From positions 3,720,001 through 3,784,000 of the forward strand of contig NZ_CP134195.1 in NCBI RefSeq assembly GCF_031585635.1: 64,000 bases of DNA. Direction: 5' to 3'. Position numbers and translations under genes: made by a program. The notes below the pieces were generated by a model that did no database searches, was not told the DNA's origin, and saw nothing but the letters and a program-made list of their open reading frames with translations. This document shows, piece after piece, positions 43,185 to 53,745 of this stretch. The DNA is from Paraburkholderia sp. FT54. GTDB taxonomy: Bacteria; Pseudomonadota; Gammaproteobacteria; Burkholderiales; Burkholderiaceae. Position 1 is the first letter of the stretch. Each line of letters opens with the position of its first letter.

Positions 43185-44372
43185 TTACGCTTTGCGCGGC
43201 GGCTGTTTCATCTTTGCGGCGATTATAAGCCAGCACAAGACGAGCCCCGAACAGGTAAAAAACACAGCGCTCTGACCGTCCACTTTCAGCAGCCAACCAC
43301 CGACCACGCCGCCCAGCGCAAGACCGATCGACTGCGTGGTGTTGTACACGCCCGCGGCCGCGCCCTTGCGGGTTCCCGGCGCCAGTTTCGACACCAGCGA
43401 AGGCTGCGAAGCCTCAAGGATATTGAAGCCCAAAAAGTACACAAAAAGGATCGCCGCCACACTCAGAATCGTATGCGGAGCGACGCCCAATAACAACTGT
43501 CCGATCAGGATAAGACCAATCGCGGACAGCAGCACGATCTTCATTTTGCCGCGCTTCTCGGCGGCGATGATCGCCGGCACCATCATCACGAACGAAAGGC
43601 CCATGACCGGCAAATACACCTTCCAGTGCGACGCGACCGGCAAGCCGCCGGCTTCGAGAATGCGCGGCACGACGAGGAACAACGCGGTCTGCGTGGCGTG
43701 CAGCACGAGCACGCCGAAGTTCAAACGCAGCAGTTCAACGTTGTGCAGCACTTCGGCGAATGGCGCGCGTACATGTACCGGCTTCGGCGCATTGGGCACG
43801 ATCCACAGCACCACGCCGATCGCCAGAATCGAGAAGATGCCGACGAGCGTAAATAGCCCGCTCATGCCGACCCACTGGAACACGATCGGCGCACCGACAA
43901 TCGCCACCGCGAATGACACACCGATACTGCCGCCCACCATCGCCATGGCTTTGGTGCGATGTTCCTCGGAGGTCAGGTCGGCGATAAACGCGATCACCGC
44001 CGACGACACCGCGCCCATGCCCTGAATCACCCGCCCGACGATGATCCACGTCATGTCGTGCGCGCCCGCCGCCACGAAGCTGCCGAGCGCGAAGATCAGG
44101 AGACCGGTCGCAATGACCGGTTTGCGGCCGATCTTGTCGGAAACCCAGCCGTAGAAGATGTACAGCATGGACTGGGTCACGCCGTACGCGCCGAGCGCGA
44201 TACCCACCAGCAGCACGTTCTCGCCACCCGGGATGGTCTTCGCGTAGATCGAGAACACCGGCATGATCATGAAGAGACCAAGCATGCGCAACGCGAAGAT
44301 GGCGGCAAGCGACACGGTCGCGCGCAGTTCAGGCGCGCTCATGCGTGTGGAAGTAGCGGACGGATTGGACAT
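43185..44372 (-). CDS. MFS transporter (DHA1-like)
   Basis: A 395-residue protein with about 12 helices. Motifs are ALRMLGLFMIMPVFSIYAKTI in helix 1, GWVSDKIGRKPVI in loop 2-3 (motif A), GRVIQGMGAVSSAVIAFIADLT in helix 4 and GASIGVSF-like GGSIGVSFAVAIVGAPI in helix 5 (motif C of drug:H+ antiporters). Its place between ssb and uvrA is conserved in Burkholderiales, though substrate and role are unknown. The start MSNPSATSTRMSAP at 44372 gives normal length; the frame further upstream is arginine-rich and unlikely. Confidence 0.85.
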   Translation of the reverse strand: MSNPSATSTRMSAPELRATVSLAAIFALRMLGLFMIMPVFSIYAKTIPGGENVLLVGIALGAYGVTQSMLYIFYGWVSDKIGRKPVIATGLLIFALGSFVAAGAHDMTWIIVGRVIQGMGAVSSAVIAFIADLTSEEHRTKAMAMVGGSIGVSFAVAIVGAPIVFQWVGMSGLFTLVGIFSILAIGVVLWIVPNAPKPVHVRAPFAEVLHNVELLRLNFGVLVLHATQTALFLVVPRILEAGGLPVASHWKVYLPVMGLSFVMMVPAIIAAEKRGKMKIVLLSAIGLILIGQLLLGVAPHTILSVAAILFVYFLGFNILEASQPSLVSKLAPGTRKGAAAGVYNTTQSIGLALGGVVGGWLLKVDGQSAVFFTCSGLVLCWLIIAAKMKQPPRKA

Positions 44373-44717
44373 CGGGAGCGTTCTTTGATTGAGCTGGGTG
44401 GCACACCGCGGGCGGGCACAGCGGCGAAGCGGCCACGACCGCGCGGCTTGCCGCAAGACGTCGGGTCGGCAGACGGCGCGGCGCACGAGCCGACGGCCTT
44501 GCTGCATTCCCGCTCGCGCCCCGCGTTGCCTTGCGGTTGCCTTGTACTGGCGGAAAACGGCCCCAGTTGGACCTCTTCCCCGCGGCGCTGACCGCTGCCT
44601 TACAGCACGCCTCGACGCCTCTTCAGGCTGTCAGGAAGCCGTAACAGCGGTCTTGAAAAGTCGTTATAGTAGCAGGTTTAGCCTCTTCCTCTTTCCGCCA
44701 GTTCATGGAATAAATCC
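44373..44717. other. Divergent intergenic region between the MFS gene and uvrA, candidate uvrA promoter
   Basis: A TATAGT -10 hexamer (44665-44670) lies 47 bp before uvrA, with TAACAG (44642-44647) at 17-bp spacing as a weak -35. A CTGT...ACAG pair is present upstream but with 12 rather than 8 intervening bases, so a LexA site is not supported. Nothing else is recognised in this 345-bp region. Confidence 0.4.
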
Positions 44718-47591
<2,874 letters not shown>

Positions 47592-47625
47592 CGCTGCACA
47601 ACTCGGGTTGGAGACGGAATAAGCC

Positions 47626-48711
47626 ATGGCCAAGCGGAATCAGGCGCGCGACGACGGGCAGGTGCAGGACCTACGCCCACGCCCGGTCAGGCTGACGAGC
47701 GACATGAGCCTGCCGAACCTATCGGCAGTCGAAATTGGCAGTTACATCGTGATGCTGTTCGGCATGTGGGCGGTCATCGAGCTTCGGCTGCTCGGCGCGT
47801 TGCTCGCCGGGCTGCTGGTGTTCCAACTGGTTCACACTATCGCGCCGCGCATCGAGCGCCACATGTCGAGCAAGCGGGCGCGTTGGCTCGCGGTGGTGTT
47901 CCTGGCTACGGTGATCGTGGGGGCGCTGACGGGGCTCACCCTCGGCATCATCGAGCATTTCGAGAACGACGTGCCGAGCGTGCAGAAGCTGCTCGACCAG
48001 GCTATGCAGCTGATCGACCAGGCGCGCGGGCGGATTCCGCAATTCGTTGCCAACTATCTGCCGGTCGATACCGAACAGATGAAGACCAAGGCGGCGGAGC
48101 TGATGCAGACGCACGCCAACATGCTGCAGCAAAGCGGCAAGACCGCAGCGCGTGCTTTCACGCATATCCTGATCGGCATGATCATCGGCGCGATCATCGC
48201 GGTCGGCGCGCAAAAGCATATGCAGCGGCTGCCCTTGTCCACGGCGTTCATCACGCGCGTGACCCGTTTCGCCGACGCGTTCCGCCGCATCGTGTTCGCC
48301 CAGGTGAAGATTTCCGCGATCAACGCGGTCTTCACAGGCATCTTCCTGCTGGTGATCCTGCCGATCTTCCACGACACGCTGCCGTTGTCGAAGACGCTGG
48401 TGCTGGTCACGTTCATCGTCGGCTTGCTGCCGGTGATCGGCAATCTGATCTCGAACACGATCATCGTCGCGGTGGCGCTCTCGGTGAGCTTTCCGGCGGC
48501 GATCATGTCGCTCGTGTTCCTGATCCTGATTCACAAGCTCGAGTACTTCCTGAATGCGCGCATCGTCGGCGGACAAATCGAGGCGCGCGCCTGGGAATTG
48601 CTGATCGCCATGCTCATCATGGAAGCCGCGTTCGGTCTTCCCGGCGTGGTCGCGGCGCCGATTTTCTATGCGTACATCAAGCGGGAGTTGATTTACTTGC
48701 GGCTGGTTTGA
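47626..48711 (+). CDS. AI-2E family transporter (PerM/YdiK-like permease)
   Basis: A 361-residue membrane protein. Two hydrophobic segments near the N-terminus (about 38-70) and one near 90-110 are followed by an amphipathic region of about 80 residues and then four or five helices (about 175-355). This is the AI-2E/PerM layout. Typical stretches are FVVGLLPVIGNL-like FIVGLLPVIGNLISNTI and the C-terminal AFGLPGVVAAPIFYAYIKREL. Transport of the autoinducer is proven only for a few members, so the substrate here is unknown. The gene is 34 bp downstream of uvrA and is followed by a strong terminator. Confidence 0.85.
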   Translation: MAKRNQARDDGQVQDLRPRPVRLTSDMSLPNLSAVEIGSYIVMLFGMWAVIELRLLGALLAGLLVFQLVHTIAPRIERHMSSKRARWLAVVFLATVIVGALTGLTLGIIEHFENDVPSVQKLLDQAMQLIDQARGRIPQFVANYLPVDTEQMKTKAAELMQTHANMLQQSGKTAARAFTHILIGMIIGAIIAVGAQKHMQRLPLSTAFITRVTRFADAFRRIVFAQVKISAINAVFTGIFLLVILPIFHDTLPLSKTLVLVTFIVGLLPVIGNLISNTIIVAVALSVSFPAAIMSLVFLILIHKLEYFLNARIVGGQIEARAWELLIAMLIMEAAFGLPGVVAAPIFYAYIKRELIYLRLV

Positions 48712-48754
48712 GGCTGCGGCGAGCGGTCTGGAATGTGGATCGGTGAATAAGCAG

Positions 48755-48781
48755 AAGCGGCACTTTCGGTGCCGCTTTTTT
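48755..48781 (+). terminator. Intrinsic terminator after the AI-2E permease gene
   Basis: AAGCGGCAC (48755-48763) and GTGCCGCTT (48769-48777) form a nine-pair stem with loop TTTCG, followed by a T-run to 48781. It closes the uvrA-permease transcription unit. Confidence 0.88.
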
Positions 48782-48786
48782 CATGC

Positions 48787-48968
48787 TCAAAAATCGATGC
48801 GCGCGTTCAATGACAACGTGCGCGGATCGCCCGGCGTCACATAGTCCGCGTATTGATGCTCCCAAGTTAAGTAGCCGTGCTGCTCGTAATTCGTATCACG
48901 CACGCCGCCGAGTACCGACCAGCGCTGCGTCAACTGGATCGTACCGTTCACGAACAACACTTTTTGCA
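48787..48968 (-). pseudogene. Remnant of a TonB-dependent siderophore receptor (C-terminal part)
   Basis: Read on the minus strand, about 60 codons encode LFVNGTIQLTQRWSVLGG, TNYEQHGYLTW and the end YVTPGDPRTLSLNARIDF with a stop. The final segment with terminal aromatic F is the classic last beta-strand of TonB-dependent receptors. The first part resembles a mid-barrel strand (TQRWSVLGGVR). In an intact receptor these should lie well over 100 residues apart, so the gene appears internally collapsed as well as 5'-truncated. Upstream the frame becomes arbitrary sequence. The adjacent PepSY gene is a common partner of siderophore receptors. Confidence 0.78.
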
Positions 48969-49113
48969 TGCGACATTTTGCCGCGCACACCACATTTACC
49001 CCGGCCGGAAACCTTGCCAGACGGGACTCTGTGGAGCGCTCGCAGACAGGAAGCTGTTGCTTCGCGACGCCACGCTTACGACAAACTTGCAGCGCGTGGC
49101 ATGATTCCTTAAG

Positions 49114-49132
49114 ATGCGAACAATTCCCATTT
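49114..49132. promoter_or_regulatory. Fur-box-like site upstream of the PepSY gene
   Basis: ATGCGAACAATTCCCATTT closely follows the beta-proteobacterial Fur pattern (nATGCGAATGATTCTCATTT), with mismatches mainly in the centre. It lies 61 bp before the PepSY gene start and about 145 bp upstream of the receptor remnant, so it probably regulated both. The spacer 48969-49192 otherwise holds no gene. Confidence 0.5.
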
Positions 49133-49192
49133 ACACCAAACCTGTGTTGTGACACCTCGTTCGAATTACCGCTTCGTTCCACCGGCGCGTCC

Positions 49193-50419
49193 ATGAGGCG
49201 GCAGCTTGTCCGCCTGCACCGTTGGTTCGGCGTCGCCACGGCGCTGTTTCTGTTCGTCGCCGGCCTGACCGGAGCGATCATCGCGTGGGACCACGAGCTC
49301 GATGCGGCGCTGAACCCGTCGTTCTTTAAAGCCCACACCGCCGGCCCGGCGTTGTCGGGCCTGGAACTGGCGCGCCGCGTGGAAGCCGCCGATCCACGTC
49401 TCCAGGTGACGTATCTGCCGCTGGCGGCCGAGCCAGGCCATACGCTGCAAATGATGGTGCTGCCTCGGGCCAACCCGGCCACGCAGAAACCCTACCCGCT
49501 CGATTTCAATCAGATCGCCGTCGACCCCGCCACCGGCGAGATTCAGGGCCGCCGCGAATGGGGCGTCGTCTCGCTCGCGCGGCTCAATCTGATCCCGTTC
49601 ATCTACAAGCTCCACTACACGCTGCAACTACCGTTTACGGGCGGCGTCGACATCGGCACATGGTTGATGGGGATCGTCGGCATCGTCTGGTTGTTCGACA
49701 GCGTGATCGCGCTGTGGCTATCGTTTCCGAGCGGCAAGGCGTGGCGCAAGTCGTTCGCGTTCCGACTCGGGCGCGGCGGCTATGCGTTCACTTTCGATTT
49801 GCACCGCTCAGGCGGCGTGTGGATCTGGGAATTGCTGATGATCGTCGCGTTGACTTCGGTGTCGATGAATCTTTCTGCGCCGGTGGTGCGCCCAATCGTG
49901 TCGCTGTTCTCGACGCTCACGCCGGATCCGGTCAACAACCCTGAAATCCTGCGCGCTCCGCAACCGGGCGATACGGTATTAAGCCGCGAGCGCATCGTGC
50001 AACTGGCCGAGCAGGCCGGCAAGGCGCGCAACCTCAGCGTCGCGCCGGGCGGTATCTACTATGCGGAATTCCTGCACGCATACGGCGTCGGCTTCTACGC
50101 GACCGGCAACGATCACGGCGATTTCGGCCTCGGCAATCCGTGGATGTATTGGGACGCGGCCACCGGCAAGCAGCTCGGCGCGCAGATTCCCGGCAAGGGC
50201 ACGGCGGGCGACATCTTCGTGCAGGTGCAATTCCCACTGCACTCGGGACGCATCCTCGGTCTTGGCGGACGGATTCTGATCAGCGCTGTCGGAATCGCGG
50301 TCGCCATGTTGAGCGCAACGGGACTGCTGATCTGGCTGAAGAAGCTGAACGCACGCCGCCGTTCGGCGCAAAACGCGAACCTCGCGCGTGACGCGGGCAG
50401 GTCCGCAGCGCGCTCCTAG
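49193..50419 (+). CDS. PepSY-associated TM-helix domain protein (siderophore/iron-related)
   Basis: A 408-residue inner-membrane protein with four main helices at about 13-33, 155-175, 205-225 and 360-385 and two periplasmic PepSY-like regions. The N-terminus RRQLVRLHRWFGVATALFLFVAGLTGAIIAW is diagnostic. Proteins of this type beside siderophore receptors are thought to act as ferric-siderophore reductases (FoxB/PiuB-like). The receptor that would accompany it survives only as a fragment next door, so the gene may be an orphan. A Fur-like box lies upstream. The start at 49193 is chosen at the conserved N-terminus; no clear ribosome site is seen. Confidence 0.85.
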   Translation: MRRQLVRLHRWFGVATALFLFVAGLTGAIIAWDHELDAALNPSFFKAHTAGPALSGLELARRVEAADPRLQVTYLPLAAEPGHTLQMMVLPRANPATQKPYPLDFNQIAVDPATGEIQGRREWGVVSLARLNLIPFIYKLHYTLQLPFTGGVDIGTWLMGIVGIVWLFDSVIALWLSFPSGKAWRKSFAFRLGRGGYAFTFDLHRSGGVWIWELLMIVALTSVSMNLSAPVVRPIVSLFSTLTPDPVNNPEILRAPQPGDTVLSRERIVQLAEQAGKARNLSVAPGGIYYAEFLHAYGVGFYATGNDHGDFGLGNPWMYWDAATGKQLGAQIPGKGTAGDIFVQVQFPLHSGRILGLGGRILISAVGIAVAMLSATGLLIWLKKLNARRRSAQNANLARDAGRSAARS

Positions 50420-50432
50420 TTTCAGGCAAAAG

Positions 50433-50469
50433 AGAAGGCGGCGCCGGAATCATCCGCACGCCGCCTTCT
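50433..50469. terminator. Bidirectional hairpin between convergent PepSY and purU genes
   Basis: AGAAGGCGGCG (50433-50443) pairs perfectly with CGCCGCCTTCT (50459-50469), an eleven-pair stem with a 15-base loop. There is no long T-run. It lies between two convergent stop codons, 31 bp from purU. Confidence 0.6.
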
Positions 50470-50499
50470 ATCGCTGGCCCGCTACCAACGGCTTTTAGC

Positions 50500-51369
50500 T
50501 TAACGAAACACCACCGTCTTGCTGCCGTTCAACACGACGCGATGCTCCACGTGCCACTTCACCGCACGCGCCAGCGTCACGCATTCGACGTCGCGGCCGA
50601 TCGCCGTGAGTTGCTCCGGCGTCATGCTGTGGTCGACCCGCTCTACTTCCTGCTCGATGATCGGACCTTCGTCGAGATCCGTCGTCACGTAATGAGCGGT
50701 CGCGCCGATCAGCTTCACGCCACGATCGAATGCCTGGTAATACGGCTTCGCGCCCTTGAAGCTCGGCAGGAACGAGTGATGAATGTTGATCGCGCGGCCA
50801 GCTAGCGCCTCGCACAGCTTCGGCGACAGAATCTGCATGTAGCGCGCGAGCACCACCAGGTCGGCTTGATGCTCGTCGATCACTTCGAGCACGCGCGCTT
50901 CCTGCGCGGCCTTCGCGTCGGGCGTGGCGCCCAGCAGCGGAAAGTGATGGAACGGAATGTCATAGCTGGCGGCGAGCTGATAGAACTCCTTGTGGTTCGA
51001 GATGATCGCCGGAATCTCGATACCCAACTGGCCGGTGCGATAGCGGAACAGCAGATCGTTCAGGCAATGGCCGATCTTCGACACCATGATCACCACGCGC
51101 GGCTTCACCGACGCATCGTGCAATTCCCAGCGCATGCCGAACTGTTCAGCGAGCGTCGTGAACGACGTGCGCAGCACCTCCAGACCCGGATCGCCGCCCA
51201 CCTGCTGAAAATGCACGCGCATGAAGAACTCGCCGGTGCGGCTGTCGCCGAACTGCGCGGAGTCGAGAATATTGCTGCCACGCTCGAATAGAAAGCCCGA
51301 CACGGCGTGAACGATGCCGGGCCGGTCGGCGCACGACAGTTTAAGGATAAAGCTGTGATCGGTCGACAT
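50500..51369 (-). CDS. purU: Formyltetrahydrofolate deformylase
   Basis: A 289-residue PurU, which hydrolyses 10-formyl-THF to formate and THF and balances the one-carbon pool. An N-terminal ACT domain (HSFILKLSCADRPGIVHAVSGFLFERGSNI) precedes the formyltransferase-fold domain. The latter contains KPRVVIMVSKIGHCLNDLLFR, the catalytic region INIHHSFLPSFKGAKPYYQAFDRGVKLIGATAHYV and D-E-G-P-I-I-E-Q. The histidine in HHSFLPSF and the aspartate in TTDLDEGPII are the expected catalytic pair. The ATG at 51369 gives normal length (280 in E. coli). Confidence 0.95.
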   Translation of the reverse strand: MSTDHSFILKLSCADRPGIVHAVSGFLFERGSNILDSAQFGDSRTGEFFMRVHFQQVGGDPGLEVLRTSFTTLAEQFGMRWELHDASVKPRVVIMVSKIGHCLNDLLFRYRTGQLGIEIPAIISNHKEFYQLAASYDIPFHHFPLLGATPDAKAAQEARVLEVIDEHQADLVVLARYMQILSPKLCEALAGRAINIHHSFLPSFKGAKPYYQAFDRGVKLIGATAHYVTTDLDEGPIIEQEVERVDHSMTPEQLTAIGRDVECVTLARAVKWHVEHRVVLNGSKTVVFR

Positions 51370-51469
51370 GACCTGGGTGACTCCCTTCTTCAATGCGTGG
51401 TTTGTTCGGTGTGTCTGGTTCGGTGCAGCGTGTTTCGGCATGGTCGTTGCGCGTGCACCGATGCGGCGC

Positions 51470-52333
51470 TCAGGCGAATACCGGCGGCATGAACAAGGCC
51501 TCGATGCCGGCGCATGCGTCTTCATCGATCCAGCGGCGGCGCAGCAGGCAATCCAGTGTGGCCAGGCTTGCATCGACGGTCATGGCGCCCTCCTCGATCC
51601 AGCGCGCCGCTTCGTCGATGCGCGCGAGCCGGTGTTCACCCACTTCGCCGTCCTGATTGCGCGGCGCGAAATCGGCCGGCAGCGCGAGGTCGTAGATGAA
51701 GATCTGTTCGGCCTGCGTGCCTTCCGGCAGCGATTGCAGCACATGCGCGGTGCGGCCCGCCACGGCGTGGGCGGCAATCTCCTCGGGAATGCCGGCTTCT
51801 TCCCAGCACTCCTTGATGATCGTTTCCGCGACGCCGAAGCCCCAGCCGATCCCGCCCGCCACGACATTGTCGAGCATGCCCGGGTCGGTCGCCTTGGTGT
51901 CGCTGCGGCGCGCGATCCACAACTGCGGTGCGCCCTTCGACAATGCGCCATCCGCGTATTCTACGACGCCGTTCAGATGCACCGCGTAGGTCATCGTACC
52001 GAAGAAGCGCGATGCGGCGCGTTCGATATATGCGAGCGGCGGCGCATCGAACGCATTGCGGATCGCATAGGTCTCGTTGCGCCAGCCCGGAATGCGCCCT
52101 TCGGCGGCGAGCGCGCCGATCACGGAACCGAGCGCGGCGCTGCGTAAATCGACGGTATTGAACGTGTGCGCCAGCGTGACTCGGGCGCTGTCGAGGTCGA
52201 ACACATCGGGCCAGCGCGCGAGCAGCGGCACATCGCTCGCGCGGATCCAGCCCACCTGTTCGGCGTCGATCCAGAACGGCACATACGCATGCACGTCGAA
52301 GCGGCGTGCGGCGGTGATGCAAGGCAAAGTCAT
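51470..52333 (-). CDS. Nudix hydrolase with DUF4743 domain (thiamine-pyrophosphokinase-related)
   Basis: A 287-residue protein. The N-terminal half is the DUF4743 region (FDVHAYVPFWIDAEQVGWIRASDVPLL). The C-terminal half carries a Nudix box, GWGFGVAETIIKECWEEAGI, matching G-x5-E-x7-RE-U-x-EE-x-G-U except that lysine replaces the arginine of the RE pair. The same architecture occurs in the Nudix half of yeast thiamine pyrophosphokinase. Hydrolysis of damaged thiamine-diphosphate forms such as oxothiamine diphosphate is known for related enzymes and is a reasonable guess here. GGAG lies six bases before the ATG at 52333. Confidence 0.83.
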   Translation of the reverse strand: MTLPCITAARRFDVHAYVPFWIDAEQVGWIRASDVPLLARWPDVFDLDSARVTLAHTFNTVDLRSAALGSVIGALAAEGRIPGWRNETYAIRNAFDAPPLAYIERAASRFFGTMTYAVHLNGVVEYADGALSKGAPQLWIARRSDTKATDPGMLDNVVAGGIGWGFGVAETIIKECWEEAGIPEEIAAHAVAGRTAHVLQSLPEGTQAEQIFIYDLALPADFAPRNQDGEVGEHRLARIDEAARWIEEGAMTVDASLATLDCLLRRRWIDEDACAGIEALFMPPVFA

Positions 52334-52400
52334 CCAAAGCTCCAAACTAACTGTTTGCGGTTGCTGCCGATGCACGTCGGGCACCGTGTTGATCACCAAC

Positions 52401-53015
52401 TCAATCGCGCAACGCGACACGAATCCCGATTGCAATGAACGTTGCGCCAGCCAGACGATCCAGCCACACGCCCACGCGCGGACGGCGCTTCAGCCAACCG
52501 CCGATCATCCCCGCGCACACGCCGAACAGTGAGAACACCACCACCGTCTGCAACATGAACAGCACGCCGAGTTCGAGCATCTGCAGCGTTACGCTCTGCG
52601 TGCCGTGCGGCTGCACGAACTGCGGCAGGAACACGACGAAGAACAACGTCACCTTCGGATTCAGCAGATTGCCGAGCACGCTTTGGCGAAACACCGCCAT
52701 CAGCGGTTGCGGCGCGCGTTCGTGCGCGGTCGCGAGACCCTGGCTGCGCAGCGCCTTGATGCCGATCCAGATCAGATACGCGGCGCCGGCGAGTTTGATG
52801 ACTTCAAACGCCACCGGCGACGAGCGCAACAATGCGGCCACGCCGAGCGCGGCCAGCGTCGTGTGAAACGTGATGCCGGCCGCAAAGCCGAGCGCCGCGA
52901 CGAGTCCCGCCGCACGGCCCTGCGAGATACCGCGCGCGAGCACTTGCAGATTGTCCGGGCCGGGCGCCACGGTGATGGCGATAGAGGTGGCGAGAAACAG
53001 CAGGAAGTTGGGCAT
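52401..53015 (-). CDS. LysE/RhtB-family amino acid exporter
   Basis: A 204-residue membrane protein with about six helices. The N-terminal FLATSIAITVAPGPDNLQVLARGISQGRAAGLVAALG is the LysE/RhtB signature (PGPDN). GNLLNPKVTLFFVVFLPQFV is the conserved second signature. It exports an amino acid or derivative through the inner membrane; the substrate is unknown. The ATG at 53015 matches family length. It is preceded by apt on the same strand with a 77-bp spacer. Confidence 0.9.
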   Translation of the reverse strand: MPNFLLFLATSIAITVAPGPDNLQVLARGISQGRAAGLVAALGFAAGITFHTTLAALGVAALLRSSPVAFEVIKLAGAAYLIWIGIKALRSQGLATAHERAPQPLMAVFRQSVLGNLLNPKVTLFFVVFLPQFVQPHGTQSVTLQMLELGVLFMLQTVVVFSLFGVCAGMIGGWLKRRPRVGVWLDRLAGATFIAIGIRVALRD

Positions 53016-53092
53016 CGTTCTTACTTTCTTGTGGGCGAGAAGAAGAAGTTCACAGCGCGCGTGCGGCTTCGCGGCAGCTTTGCCGCGAGCGC

Positions 53093-53659
53093 TCAATGAC
53101 CGTCGAATCCAGTCACCGTATAGAGCGCGAGGCCGCCGTCGCGCAACAGCTTCGAGCCGCCGAGTTCGGGCAGATCGATGATCGCCGCGCCTTCCACCAC
53201 GACCGCGCCGAGGCGCTCGAGCAGAATCTTGCCGGCCATCATCGTGCCGCCGGTGGCGATCAGATCGTCGATGATCACGACGCGGTCGCCCGGCTTGCAG
53301 GCGTCCTCATGAATCTCGACGGTCGCGGTGCCGTATTCGAGCTCATACGATTGCGCGACCCGCTTGTAGGGCAGCTTGCCCGCCTTGCGGATCGGAATGA
53401 AACCGAGGTTCAGCTCATACGCGAGAATCGGCCCGATGATGAAACCGCGCGCGTCCAGCCCGGCAATGTAGTCGAGCCTGGCGTCGATATAACGCTGCAC
53501 GAACAGATCGATCAGCACGCGCAACGACTTCGGCTCCTGCAGGAGCGGCGTGATATCGCGAAACTGCACGCCCGGCTGCGGCCAGTCGGGTACCGTGCGA
53601 ATGTGGCTTTTGATGTAATCGGCCGCATCGAGCGGCGCGCTCGCGAGCGCGTTGGACAT
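53093..53659 (-). CDS. apt: Adenine phosphoribosyltransferase
   Basis: A 188-residue type I phosphoribosyltransferase that salvages adenine to AMP using PRPP. The PRPP loop is [17 protein letters not shown] (about residues 128-144). [21 protein letters not shown] is the APRT-specific segment and [12 protein letters not shown] the conserved middle motif. Length is normal for the bacterial enzyme. It shares strand with the LysE exporter gene downstream and the Kef antiporter gene upstream (86-bp gap). Confidence 0.95.
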   Translation of the reverse strand: MSNALASAPLDAADYIKSHIRTVPDWPQPGVQFRDITPLLQEPKSLRVLIDLFVQRYIDARLDYIAGLDARGFIIGPILAYELNLGFIPIRKAGKLPYKRVAQSYELEYGTATVEIHEDACKPGDRVVIIDDLIATGGTMMAGKILLERLGAVVVEGAAIIDLPELGGSKLLRDGGLALYTVTGFDGH

Positions 53660-53745
53660 GATGTCTCCGGATGGACCTCGACAGGTCCGATGAAAAACTA
53701 AACCAGCGGCGGCCCGGCACGTGTGCGCCTTGCCGGGCGCAGGCG

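Noticed and set aside
44628..44647. LexA (SOS) box upstream of uvrA
   Set aside because: CTGT and ACAG are present but separated by 12 bases instead of the required 8, so the spacing is wrong.
48968..49192. N-terminal extension of the PepSY protein from 48968
   Set aside because: The extension reads through the Fur-like site and receptor remnant and has no domain character; the conserved N-terminus begins at 49193.
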